DNA of 64,000 nucleotides from Crossiella sp. S99.2 (GTDB lineage Bacteria; Actinomycetota; Actinomycetes; Mycobacteriales; Pseudonocardiaceae): the NCBI RefSeq assembly GCF_023094165.1, contig NZ_JALMDK010000009.1, positions 1 through 64,000 of the forward strand, read 5' to 3'. Positions 11,596 to 21,615 of this stretch are shown in pieces. Both the position numbers and the translations under genes were made by a program. Under the pieces are notes generated by a model. It was not told where the DNA came from, searched no databases, and worked only from the letters and a program-made list of their open reading frames with translations. Positions within the stretch are counted from its first letter, which is position 1, and each line of letters opens with the position of its first letter.

Positions 11596-12024
11596 GTGCC
11601 CGAGGACGACCTCATCGCGGAGGTGGCGCTCCTGCTGGCCGAACGGGCCGAGCCGGGGCGCCACCACATCGCGGCCGGACTGAAGCTGGACGGCGGTGCG
11701 GTGGTGACCGCGCTGAACCTGGCCTCGCGGTTCGGCGCCGGTTCGGTATGCGCGGAGCAACTCGCCTTCGGCATCTGGGCCCGGTTCCACCGCGAGCCGG
11801 TGCGGACCGTCGTCGCGCTGCGGGCCACCTTCGCCGCGGAGAGCGCCTACGAGATCGTCGCGCCCTGCGGCCGGTGCCGGGAGATCACGCTGGAATACGC
11901 GCCACGGGCCCAGGTTCTGCTGCCCGACCCGGGAGCGGCCACCGGCATTCGTGCCACGCCGGTGACCGCGCTCTTACCTGATCCATTTGTGCGACGGATC
12001 ACGGTGGAGCCGGATCGGAACTGA
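11596..12024 (+). CDS. Cytidine-deaminase-fold protein
   Basis: 142 aa. The zinc site of tetrameric cytidine deaminases is visible: SVCAEQLAFGIW gives the Cys-Ala-Glu motif (about residues 48-59) and APCGRCREITLEY the paired cysteines (about 94-106). This is close to the CDA/blasticidin-S-deaminase group, though the substrate cannot be read from sequence. GTG start at 11596, 2 bp after glgP, so it is probably co-transcribed with it. It contains a TTA codon at 11974-11976. The next two genes (NUDIX-like and primase-like) follow within 12 and 17 bp, suggesting one functional unit that acts on nucleotides rather than glucan. Confidence 0.8.
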   Translation: MPEDDLIAEVALLLAERAEPGRHHIAAGLKLDGGAVVTALNLASRFGAGSVCAEQLAFGIWARFHREPVRTVVALRATFAAESAYEIVAPCGRCREITLEYAPRAQVLLPDPGAATGIRATPVTALLPDPFVRRITVEPDRN

Positions 12025-12036
12025 AAGCGTGGACGC

Positions 12037-13146
12037 ATGCGGTCTGTGCAGGCGCGGAAATCGGTGCTGCGATTCTTCCGCAGGGAGGACCTGGAGCCCT
12101 ACCCGCGCAGCACGATGAGCCGGGAACCCAGCCCGCTGCTCACCGCGGGGGAGCTGGCCCAGATCGAGGACTTCGCCCGCCGGTTCACCGCCTCCGGACA
12201 GTGCGAGTTCAGCCGCGACCTGAGCGGGGTGCCCGCGCACGTCCGGATGTTCCTGGCCGGACTCGCCTCGCTGGGCGCGGTGCGGGTGGAGGTCAGGGAG
12301 CGCACGGTCCAGGTCTGGGAATCCGGCCGGATGGCCAGGCACGTCCCGCTCATGCTCAGCCTGTACCACCGCAACGGCTACACACTGGTCGAGGACTGGA
12401 ACCGGTCGGGTGTGCTGCTGGAGGACTGCCTCAGCGGGGTCGAGTTCGCGCACCGGATCGAACTGCGCCGGATCGAGCAGGACCGCCGCTCCGGCGCCTT
12501 CCCCGAGCCGTTGGCCGAACGCCCGGTCGCCTTCGGGATCTTCCACGCCCGCAATGCACGCGGCGAGAGCTGCTACCTGTTCGAGCTGAACAAGGACTGG
12601 GCCCGGCTCAACCTCATCGGCGGTAAGCAGGAGCCCGAGGACGGCGGCGACTTCAGCGTCACGCTGCATCGGGAGATCTCCGAGGAACTGGGCATCGCCC
12701 CGGCCAGGGTGACCCTGAACCAGCTCAACCCCGAACCCATCGTCGGGTACGGCCTCAGCGGCAACGCGGGCAGTCTCGCCAGGTACCCCTGCGTGCTGTT
12801 CGGGGTCCGGGTGCGCGGCGGGTTCGGCATCCGGCCGAAGGACCAGTGGGTCACCGAGGCGGATATCCGCGCCGCCATGGCCGCCGAGGACTGCCCGATC
12901 ATGGTGAACCCGGAGTACCTGGCCTTTCTGCTGGAAGGCAGTCCCAGCAGGCTCGCCCGGTGCCCGCTCAGCACGGACGAGGTGGTGCGCACCGAGCCCG
13001 CCGCGGCCGTCGAGTTCCGCGGCCGGCCCACGCCCACGGCCGTGGCGGCCTACGCGTCGCGACCGGCCTTCGCGCGCCGGGACGTGCTGCTGGTGTTCCT
13101 GACCGTGCTGGCCGGGCTGCTGCTGGCGCTCTACCTCGCGCGCTGA
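12037..13146 (+). CDS. NUDIX-like hydrolase with C-terminal membrane anchor
   Basis: 369 aa. Residues 1-170 are a region I do not recognise. A NUDIX-like box follows (about residues 194-222): GGKQEPE, then 10 rather than 7 residues, then HREISEELGI. The REXXEE core is intact, so hydrolysis of a nucleoside-diphosphate-linked substrate is plausible, but the 3-residue insertion is unusual. The extreme C-terminus is a single hydrophobic helix (VLLVFLTVLAGLLLALYLA, about 349-367), as in tail-anchored proteins, so the catalytic part would face the cytoplasm. It lies 12 bp after the deaminase-fold gene. Confidence 0.7.
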   Translation: MRSVQARKSVLRFFRREDLEPYPRSTMSREPSPLLTAGELAQIEDFARRFTASGQCEFSRDLSGVPAHVRMFLAGLASLGAVRVEVRERTVQVWESGRMARHVPLMLSLYHRNGYTLVEDWNRSGVLLEDCLSGVEFAHRIELRRIEQDRRSGAFPEPLAERPVAFGIFHARNARGESCYLFELNKDWARLNLIGGKQEPEDGGDFSVTLHREISEELGIAPARVTLNQLNPEPIVGYGLSGNAGSLARYPCVLFGVRVRGGFGIRPKDQWVTEADIRAAMAAEDCPIMVNPEYLAFLLEGSPSRLARCPLSTDEVVRTEPAAAVEFRGRPTPTAVAAYASRPAFARRDVLLVFLTVLAGLLLALYLAR

Positions 13147-13163
13147 GCCGGGGCCGGTGCCCC

Positions 13164-13772
13164 TTGGAAGCCGTGCAGGTGCTGGCCAAGCTGCTGCTCG
13201 ACGACCTCGGGCTGCCCGCCGACACCCGGATCGAGCTGATCAAGCACCGGAACCGGCGGAACTGGCGGGAGCACCACCCCGGTCCGCGGGCCAAGATCCG
13301 GCACCTCGGCGCGGGGCTGGCGCACGAGGGGCCCTTCGCCGGGCGGCTGGTCGCGCTGAGCGGGCTTGAGCCGGAGCTGCGGCTGATGGCGGCCGGGCTG
13401 GATCCGCTCGACGTGGTCTCGGTGACCTCACGGCTGTTCGACCCGGCAGGCGCCTTCCTCGGCCACCTGGCGATCATGAACCTGCACCCCGAGGGCTTCG
13501 ACGATCTGGACACCCTGCTGGGCGCCATCGCCGAGGTGACCAGCGGCATCCCCGGCTACCTGGTGGCCAGCGGCCGGTACTACCACTTCTACGGACGCGT
13601 GGTCCTGGCCGATCCGGACTGGCTCGACTTCCTGGTCGGGTTCCTGATGCCGTGCGTGCTGGTGAGCCCGCGCTACATCGGGCACAGCCTGTTCCGCCGG
13701 TTCTGCACGGTGCGGCTCACCGCGGCCAGGCCGTACAAACCGACCGTGCCCACCCTGCTGGCCACCTGCTAG
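13164..13772 (+). CDS. Possible archaeo-eukaryotic primase-like protein
   Basis: About 202 aa. The segment HLAIMNLHPEG (about residue 104) and SGRYYHFYG (about 136-144) resemble motifs I and II of archaeo-eukaryotic primases, in which an sxH follows an acidic hhDhD strand. Here the acidic pair of motif I reads as Asn and His, so catalytic activity is doubtful. The late segment IGHSLFRRFCTVRL could be the third conserved strand. The assignment is inference. The start is uncertain: TTG 13164, GTG 13173 or GTG 13179, none with a strong ribosome site. Its TAG stop shares the palindrome CTAG (13769-13772) with the stop of the convergent tspO gene. Confidence 0.5.
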   Translation: MEAVQVLAKLLLDDLGLPADTRIELIKHRNRRNWREHHPGPRAKIRHLGAGLAHEGPFAGRLVALSGLEPELRLMAAGLDPLDVVSVTSRLFDPAGAFLGHLAIMNLHPEGFDDLDTLLGAIAEVTSGIPGYLVASGRYYHFYGRVVLADPDWLDFLVGFLMPCVLVSPRYIGHSLFRRFCTVRLTAARPYKPTVPTLLATC

Positions 13773-14272
13773 TTCAGCAGCGCCACACCCAGGTTCAGCG
13801 CGGTCGCGTACAGCAGCCAGCCGAAATACGGGACCAGCAACCAGGTGGCCGCCTTGCTCACCTTCGCCGCGCTGCACAGGGTCACCCACACCATCACGTC
13901 CAGCACCACGATCAGGATCAGGGCGGGCCAGAGCCACTTGATCGCGAAGAAGATCGGGGTCCAGGCCAGGTTGAACATCAGCTGGGTCCACCACTGCCAC
14001 AGGCCGCGGCTGACCTCCAGCGGGTGGGTGTCGCGGTGCAGCCACAGTTGCCAGGCGGCCAGCGCGATCAGGCCGTACATGACGGTCCAGATCGGCGGGA
14101 ACATCCAGTTGGGCGGGGTGAAGAAGGGTTTGGGCGCGGTGTTGTACCAGGCCGCGACGCCCGCTCTGGCCGAGATGCCTGCCACCGCCGCGACCAGGTA
14201 GCTGGCCAGCAGGAAACCGACCAGGACGACGACGCTGCGCGGTCCGGAGGTCCAGGAGGCGCGTGGCGGCAT
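13769..14272 (-). CDS. tspO: TspO/MBR family membrane protein
   Basis: 167 aa with five hydrophobic segments. The aromatic-rich TspO signature is clear: WYNTAPKPFFTPPNWMFPP, then IWTVMYGLIALAAWQLW and FNLAWTPIFF. TspO proteins bind porphyrins and are linked to tetrapyrrole export or oxidative stress. I use the ATG at 14272; the frame is open to a TTG at 14308 but the extra residues are not TspO-like. No good ribosome site is seen. It lies downstream of the membrane TPR-like gene and is convergent with the primase-like gene, sharing stop bases. Confidence 0.93.
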   Translation of the reverse strand: MPPRASWTSGPRSVVVLVGFLLASYLVAAVAGISARAGVAAWYNTAPKPFFTPPNWMFPPIWTVMYGLIALAAWQLWLHRDTHPLEVSRGLWQWWTQLMFNLAWTPIFFAIKWLWPALILIVVLDVMVWVTLCSAAKVSKAATWLLVPYFGWLLYATALNLGVALLN

Positions 14273-14314
14273 GTCTGACAGCAGATCGCATCCGCCAGGT
14301 GGCGGCAAGCCGGG

Positions 14315-15460
14315 TCAGGTGACGCTGAGCCGGGCCCGGGTGCCCGCGACCCTGGGCCACCACGGGGCCAGCGTCTCCGCCTCGTCCAAGGCCAGCCGGG
14401 CGGCCCGGTTGTCACCGGTGGCCATCAGGGCCCTGGCCAGGGTGGCCAGGTCGTCGGCGCGGCTGAGGGTGGCGCCGCTGTGCCGGGCGCCGGAGCGGGC
14501 CAGCATGGCGGCCCGGTCGGCGTTGCCCGCGAGCAGTTCCAGCAGGGCCTTGGTGCCGGTGAGCTTGAAACCCGGGTAGCCGAGCTGTTCGGCGTCGTCG
14601 ACCGCCTGCCGCGCGGTGGGCAGGCCGGTGGCCGCGTCCAGCTGGCCGACCTCCACCGCGTTCGCGGTCAGCGCGGCCAGCGAGGCCAGTGCGAAGGCCA
14701 GGTCCCGGGGTTCCTGGGTGGGGTCGGAGACCAGGCCGATGGTCAGCGCCAGCGCTTCGGCGTAGCGGCCGCGGGCCTCCAGTAGCGCGATCCGGGTGGC
14801 GGTGGTGGTGCGCCTGCCCGGGTGTTCCCTGGAGAGTTCGGCGGTCAGCGCCTCGGCGGTCTCCAGGTCGCCGCCGTTGACCGCGTCGATGGCCTCGTTC
14901 ACCAGCGGCGCGGACTGCCATTCGGCGACCCGGTGCTTGGGCAACCTGGGCAACTGGAACAGCAGCCACCCGGTGGAGGTGGTGCCCGCGTCCCGGCGCG
15001 GCAGCAGGCAGTACACGCCCGAGGCCAGCGCGCCGACGGCCAGACCGCGGCCGAACGGGGCGTCCACGACGGTGAAGGTGGCCGCCGCGGCTCCGGCGCC
15101 ACAGACCGCCGACACCGCGCCGGCCAGCCACATCCGGGACTGCGCGGGCGCGGCCCCCGGTCCGACCGACACACCGAGCAGGATCGGCAGCAGGCGCAGC
15201 GACACCGTCCGGCGCGGCGTCCGCAGTTCGTAGACCCGGGCGCCCAGGCCCAGCACCACGTCGTGCACCCGCACCCGCAGTGCCAGCGCGCCGACGAGCA
15301 GGCCGAGCTGCAACGCCATGAGTTCGGCCAGCATGCCGATCACCGCGCCGAGCAGGCCGACCACCGCCGGATCGAGGGCACGTTCCAGGGCCACCACGGC
15401 GATGGCCGCGGAGGCGATGAACATCCGTCCGGGTCGGATCGGGCGAGTCAGGGAGCCCAT
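14315..15460 (-). CDS. Membrane protein with TPR-like helical C-terminus
   Basis: 381 aa, not recognised as a named family. Residues about 10-60 and 85-150 are hydrophobic (for example VVGLLGAVIGMLAELMALQLG and RMWLAGAVSAVCGAG). The segment RVRVHDVVLGLGARVYELRT resembles the strand after the first helix of site-2 proteases, but no HExxH metal site is present, so I do not call it a protease. Residues about 180-375 are Ala/Leu/Glu-rich helical pairs of TPR type. The ATG at 15460 is chosen over an upstream frame beginning at 15556. Confidence 0.65.
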   Translation of the reverse strand: MGSLTRPIRPGRMFIASAAIAVVALERALDPAVVGLLGAVIGMLAELMALQLGLLVGALALRVRVHDVVLGLGARVYELRTPRRTVSLRLLPILLGVSVGPGAAPAQSRMWLAGAVSAVCGAGAAAATFTVVDAPFGRGLAVGALASGVYCLLPRRDAGTTSTGWLLFQLPRLPKHRVAEWQSAPLVNEAIDAVNGGDLETAEALTAELSREHPGRRTTTATRIALLEARGRYAEALALTIGLVSDPTQEPRDLAFALASLAALTANAVEVGQLDAATGLPTARQAVDDAEQLGYPGFKLTGTKALLELLAGNADRAAMLARSGARHSGATLSRADDLATLARALMATGDNRAARLALDEAETLAPWWPRVAGTRARLSVT

Positions 15461-15765
15461 GCTTTCGAGACGGTACGCGGTACTCGCCGGTTCCGTCGGG
15501 CGTCCGGACGTATGCGAGGGTGGCAAGGTGTGCCCGATGGGGCAGCGGCGGTCCACGCTGGTGAGCGTGGGCGTGCTAGGGAGCTGCTGGGCTCACCTGC
15601 CCTTTCCGGCGACCGGACGGACGGTGGAACGGGCCAGGGCGATGGTTGCGGCCGGACCGGAACTGGTCAGGGCCGACGGCGGCCTGCCCCGGCCCCGCGG
15701 CGCAACCGAATTGTCGCCCGATGGGGCGGAATCGCGGTGTACGCGGGGAAAAGGGCTGGACAACG
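15461..15765. other. Intergenic region without a convincing gene
   Basis: 305 bp between two leftward genes. Short overlapping frames exist on both strands, but none has a ribosome site and protein-like composition together. Nothing else recognisable was found; it probably carries the promoter of the membrane TPR-like gene. Confidence 0.5.
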
Positions 15766-17124
15766 TCACGGGCAGCGGAACTCCGGCGGCGGCAGCGTGC
15801 CATCGAGCAGGTAGGCGTGCACCCGGTCCCGCACACAGCGTTCGCCGCTGAGGTAGAGGCCGTGTTTGCGCCCGGCCACGGTGATCAGCGAGCTGCCCGG
15901 CAGCATCCGGTGCACCCGCTGCGCGCCGTCGTGCGGCGTGGCCGGGTCCTCGGTCGCGCTGGCCAGCAGCACCGGCGGCAGTCCGGCGGGCTGGAAGCGG
16001 TGTGGCGGGTTGCTCGCCGGGACCGGCCACCCGGCGCACTGCCGGGCCTGGAACCAGACGAAGGCGGCGGAGAGCCGGGGTTCGATCCGCTCGGCCCGGC
16101 GCACCAGTTCGGCCAGGCCGGTGAAGTCGGCGGGCTCGGCCGGCAGGTCCAGGCAGAGCTGCGCGCGGCCGGGCTGGAGGTGGCCGGGGCGCAGCACATC
16201 CGGGCGCAGGAAGCCGGAGCCGTCACCGCGCAGGGCTTCGGCGAGCAGGTCGAAGCGCTCGCCGAAGAGGTAGAGCATGCTCGCGATCCGGATGTCCGCC
16301 GGCGTGGCCGGTCCGGAGCCGGTGCGGACCAGCCGGTCCCACAGCCGCAGCGGATCGCCCGGCACGCAGCGCTGCTCCCGGCACCAGTCCCGGAAGCGGT
16401 CCAGCCGCCCGGCCATCCGCCGCGCCCCGCTGAGCATGGACTCGGCGAAGGGCTCGGTGTGGTCGAGCACGCTGTCCAGCGCCATCGCCTGCACCCGCTG
16501 CGGGAACAGTTCGGCGTAGGCCTGGCCGACCAGGGTGCCGTAGGAGTTGCCGAAGTAGCGGATCCGCTGCTCGCCGAGGGCTGCCCGGATCGCGTCCACG
16601 TCCCGGGCCACGTCGGTGGCGGCCAGGTGCGGCAGCAGGGCGTCGTTGCCGCAGGTCTTGGCGAAGCCGCGCAGCCGGGCCTGGTGCGCGGTGTGCTCGA
16701 ACTGGCTCGCGGTGATGCCGAGATCGTCGGTGGCGGTGGCCGGATCGCAGCGCAGCGGGGCGCTGGCGCCCAGGCCGCGGAGGTCGAAGACGACCACGTC
16801 GAAGAACTCGGTCAGCTCGGCCAGCCGGGCGCGGCGGGCCGGGTCGGTGGCCCAGGGCAGGCCGGGGGCGGGGCCACCGAGCTGGGCCAGCACGGTGCCG
16901 CGGCGGGTGGCCGGGTCGCGGGCCGGGATGCGGGCCAGGGCGAGGTCGACCTTGTCGGCCTGGGGCGCGGACCAGTCGCGGGGGACCGGCAGGGTGGCGC
17001 ACTGGACCTGCTGGTCACCACAGGGGGACCAGGACAGCGCGGGCGTGCTGCTCGCCGCGGCGGGTAGCACCGCGGCGAGCAGCAGGCCGACGAGGGACAG
17101 GGCGAGCACGGGCAGGCGGCGCAT
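15766..17124 (-). CDS. Secreted alpha/beta-hydrolase, tripeptidyl-aminopeptidase type
   Basis: 452 aa. A signal peptide (residues about 1-25, RRLPVLALSLVGLLLAAVLPAAA) implies export. The catalytic set of the TAP-like family is visible: nucleophile Ser in YFGNSYGTLVGQ (about residue 193), Asp in SATEDPATPHDGA (about 393) and His in GRKHGLYLSG (about 417). Relatives release tripeptides or hydrophobic residues from peptide N-termini outside the cell. Paired cysteines (CGDQQVQC, CREQRC, CVRDR) suit an extracellular enzyme. The open frame runs much further upstream, but the ATG at 17124 starts directly at the signal peptide. Confidence 0.9.
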   Translation of the reverse strand: MRRLPVLALSLVGLLLAAVLPAAASSTPALSWSPCGDQQVQCATLPVPRDWSAPQADKVDLALARIPARDPATRRGTVLAQLGGPAPGLPWATDPARRARLAELTEFFDVVVFDLRGLGASAPLRCDPATATDDLGITASQFEHTAHQARLRGFAKTCGNDALLPHLAATDVARDVDAIRAALGEQRIRYFGNSYGTLVGQAYAELFPQRVQAMALDSVLDHTEPFAESMLSGARRMAGRLDRFRDWCREQRCVPGDPLRLWDRLVRTGSGPATPADIRIASMLYLFGERFDLLAEALRGDGSGFLRPDVLRPGHLQPGRAQLCLDLPAEPADFTGLAELVRRAERIEPRLSAAFVWFQARQCAGWPVPASNPPHRFQPAGLPPVLLASATEDPATPHDGAQRVHRMLPGSSLITVAGRKHGLYLSGERCVRDRVHAYLLDGTLPPPEFRCP

Positions 17125-17210
17125 GCGACCGAGCCTGGCGGTCGCCGCCGCGCACCGGCTCAGGGACGTCCCGGAGCCGATCCCCGAGCCGGACCCCGGG
17201 GTGGCGCTGG

Positions 17211-17609
17211 TCAGGGCACCGCCGGCGTGCCCCCTGGCACCACCGGGAGCCCGGCCGCCTTCCACGCCCGGAACCCGCCGACCAGGTCGGTGGCCCGGTG
17301 CAGGCCCAGCCGTTGCACGTCCCTGGCGGCCAGGCTGGAGGAATAGCCCTCGTTGCAGACGATGATCACCTGTCGGTCGGCGTGCAGGCCCGGCAGGCGC
17401 CACTCGCCGCGCGGATCCAGCCGCCACTCCAGCACGATCCGCTCCACCGGCACCGCGTCCGGGATCTCGCCCTCGGCGGCCCGGTTGGCCAGCGGCCGGA
17501 TGTCCACCACCAGCGCGCCTGCCTGGCGCAACTCCTCGGCGGCGGCCGGTTCCACCCGGTCCAGCACGGCCCTGGCCTGCGCCAGCAACTCCTCGACGGT
17601 CTGGGTCAT
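17211..17609 (-). CDS. Rhodanese-like sulfurtransferase
   Basis: 132 aa, single rhodanese domain. The active-site loop VCNEGYSSSLAA carries the persulfide-forming Cys, and LVVDIRPLANRA and GGFRAWKAAGLPV are the usual flanking motifs. The ATG at 17609 overlaps the TGA of the cysteine dioxygenase gene (ATGA), with GGAGAG upstream, so the two are coupled. It probably handles sulfane sulfur arising in cysteine breakdown; that role is inferred from the pairing. Confidence 0.92.
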   Translation of the reverse strand: MTQTVEELLAQARAVLDRVEPAAAEELRQAGALVVDIRPLANRAAEGEIPDAVPVERIVLEWRLDPRGEWRLPGLHADRQVIIVCNEGYSSSLAARDVQRLGLHRATDLVGGFRAWKAAGLPVVPGGTPAVP

Positions 17610-18148
17610 CGGCTCTCCTCCGACGGCGTGCGCGGTCCGGGCACCGCGACGTACTCGGCCAGCGTGGCGTACTCGGTGGTCGGCAGCAGCGGCGGCGAGT
17701 AGGCGTGCACGCTGGCCGCGCCGGGCACGCCCAGGTTGCGCACCTGGTGCGCCCGGCCGCGGCCGAAGGCGACGGTGGCGCCGGTGGCCCGGTCGGCCGA
17801 GCGGATCGGGCCGCCCGGGTAGCGGTAGTCCTCGCGCAACTCGCCCTGCAGCACGGTGAACGAGCCGGACGCGCCGCCGTGGTCGTGCGGCAGGGTGCCC
17901 TGGCCCTGGGACCAGGACAGCAGCCACAGCTCCACGCCCTCGGTCAGCGCCAGCCGCGCCCACCAGCGTTCCTCAGTGCCGAATTCCAGGATGGACAGCA
18001 GCGGCGTGGTCAGCTCGGTGGTCACCGTGGTGGTCAGGCCGCGCAGTTCCTGCGGGGTCCACAGCGGACGGCGCGGATGCAGCAGATCGTGCAGGTAGGG
18101 CAGGTCCAGGGCCGGGTGGATCTCCGGACGGGACAGGGAAGTCGTCAC
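17606..18148 (-). CDS. Cysteine dioxygenase (cupin)
   Basis: 180 aa. It oxidises cysteine to cysteine sulfinate with non-haem iron. The cupin metal motif PHDHGGASGSFTVLQGE (about residues 87-105) gives the two N-terminal His ligands, and HAYSPPL the third His. It begins at GTG 18148 with CTGGAGCG upstream and overlaps the rhodanese gene by 4 bp. A 29-codon Cys-containing leader ORF lies 127 bp upstream on the same strand, which suggests control by cysteine supply. Confidence 0.93.
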   Translation of the reverse strand: MTTSLSRPEIHPALDLPYLHDLLHPRRPLWTPQELRGLTTTVTTELTTPLLSILEFGTEERWWARLALTEGVELWLLSWSQGQGTLPHDHGGASGSFTVLQGELREDYRYPGGPIRSADRATGATVAFGRGRAHQVRNLGVPGAASVHAYSPPLLPTTEYATLAEYVAVPGPRTPSEESR

Positions 18149-18274
18149 GTGCTCGCTCCAGGTCGCGGGTGGCTTCGATGGGTGCGGAGCCAGACGCGGC
18201 GCGGCGCCGGTCCAGAACGCGCGTGGGCGTGCGGACCAGCGAAGAAGGGGAGAGACGCTGAGCGGAGAGAGGGC

Positions 18275-18364
18275 TCAGCGGCCGCGCCGCGTCAGCGGAC
18301 ACGCGCAACTGACGACCCGGAGCAGGTCGATAGTGCGGTCACGCCATAGCGGCGGGCAGATCAT
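18275..18364 (-). CDS. 29-aa sulfur-gene leader peptide
   Basis: The reading is ATG...TGA and gives a peptide whose core RTIDLLRVVSCAC matches the RRHIDLxRxxSAxC pattern of the short 'putative leader peptide' family that I recall being annotated before sulfur-metabolism genes in Streptomyces. Here it precedes cysteine dioxygenase and rhodanese. Three Cys codons (residues 3, 20, 22) fit cysteine-sensing by ribosome stalling. No ribosome site precedes the ATG; a -10 hexamer ends 6 nt upstream, so the message is probably leaderless. Family match and mechanism are inference from motif and position. Confidence 0.7.
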   Translation of the reverse strand: MICPPLWRDRTIDLLRVVSCACPLTRRGR

Positions 18365-18370
18365 GAGCCG

Positions 18371-18399
18371 ATCGTGCCAGAAACCTGACCCTCCTGTCA
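18371..18399 (-). promoter_or_regulatory. Candidate promoter of the cysteine dioxygenase operon
   Basis: On the minus strand TGACAG (18394-18399) and CACGAT (18371-18376) are 17 bp apart, a good -35/-10 pair. The predicted start site falls at or next to the ATG of the leader peptide at 18364, which would give a leaderless leader ORF and an approximately 216-nt leader before the dioxygenase gene. Confidence 0.55.
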
Positions 18400-18407
18400 G
18401 TGCCATC

Positions 18408-20546
<2,139 letters not shown>

Positions 20547-20631
20547 GCCCTTGATCTTGCCTCCTCCGGGGCCGGTTGCGGGAGCGCCGAGCGGTCGGCG
20601 TGCCTCCCCGGTGGACGGGCCCGGGAGCGGG

Positions 20632-21483
20632 ATGACAAGAATGGGGTCCGTGACCGAGCACGGCGGGCTGCCGGCCAGCGGGGCCAACGGTGTCGATGTA
20701 ACCGATCTGGTGGTGCGCATGGACACCGTGGGTGTCCGAAGAGGGCGCACCACGCTGGTCCGTGGAATTGACTGGCGGGTGGAGCTGGACGAGCGCTGGG
20801 TGGTGCTGGGCCCGAACGGGGCTGGCAAGACCACCCTGCTGCGGCTGGCCGGCGCCGAGATGCATCCGACCTACGGGACGGTGCACATCCTCGGCGAGAA
20901 GATCGGCCGCACCGACGTCTTCGAGCTGCGCCCGCGGATCGGCTTCTGCTCGGCCGCCCTGGCCGCCAGGGTGCCGGGCGAGGAACTGGTGCGCGACCTG
21001 GTGGTCAGCGCCGGGTACGCGGTGCTGGGCCGCTGGCGGGAGGACTACGACCAGCAGGACACCCGCCGCGCCGACGAGCTGCTCAAGGCGATGGGCATCG
21101 CGCAGCTGGGTGACCGGACCTTCGGCACGCTGAGCGAGGGCGAGCGCAAGCGCACGCTGATCGCCCGCGCGTTGATGACCGACCCGGAGATGCTGCTGCT
21201 GGACGAGCCCGCGGCCGGCCTGGACCTGGGTGGCCGGGAGGACCTGGTGGCCCGGCTCTCCGAGCTGGCCATGGACCCGGACGCGCCCGCCATGGTGCTG
21301 GTGACCCACCACGTGGAGGAGATCCCGCCCGGCTTCACCCACGCGCTGCTGCTGCGCGAGGGCGGCGTGGTGGCCCAGGGCCTGCTGGACGATGTGCTGA
21401 CCGAGCAGAACCTCTCCGCCGCCTTCGCCCAGAACCTGACCCTGCAACGCAACGGCAACCGCTTCTTCGCCTGGCGGAAGTAG
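20632..21483 (+). CDS. ABC transporter-type ATPase (stand-alone)
   Basis: About 283 aa. Walker A GPNGAGKTTLLRL (about residue 60), signature LSEGERKRTLIARAL (about 167), Walker B MLLLDEPAAGLD (about 187) and H-loop VTHHVEEIPPG are all present, so it binds and hydrolyses ATP. No permease or binding protein lies nearby, and the substrate is unknown; relatives occur as single ATPases in many actinobacteria. The start may be ATG 20632 (GGGAGCGG close upstream), ATG 20641 or GTG 20650; the domain itself begins around 20719. Confidence 0.88.
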   Translation: MTRMGSVTEHGGLPASGANGVDVTDLVVRMDTVGVRRGRTTLVRGIDWRVELDERWVVLGPNGAGKTTLLRLAGAEMHPTYGTVHILGEKIGRTDVFELRPRIGFCSAALAARVPGEELVRDLVVSAGYAVLGRWREDYDQQDTRRADELLKAMGIAQLGDRTFGTLSEGERKRTLIARALMTDPEMLLLDEPAAGLDLGGREDLVARLSELAMDPDAPAMVLVTHHVEEIPPGFTHALLLREGGVVAQGLLDDVLTEQNLSAAFAQNLTLQRNGNRFFAWRK

Positions 21484-21615
21484 CGGCGAAGCCCAGTTGG
21501 TTACTGCGCGGTAGCCTTCCGAGGGTATGCACACGGTCGGCGCGCGGAAGACCTCCGAGATGCCCGGCGTGGCGCGCCAGCGACACGCCAGGCGCCTTTC
21601 GCCAGCAGTGCGGTC

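Noticed and set aside
14315..15460. Site-2 protease
   Set aside because: The N-terminal style is similar but no HExxH metal motif is present.
15576..15836. Small gene in the 15.46-15.77 kb gap
   Set aside because: Short overlapping frames on both strands with no ribosome site and biased composition.
17973..18308. Longer minus-strand ORF upstream of the cysteine dioxygenase
   Set aside because: It overlaps the dioxygenase in another frame; the shorter 29-aa leader ORF has the recognised motif instead.
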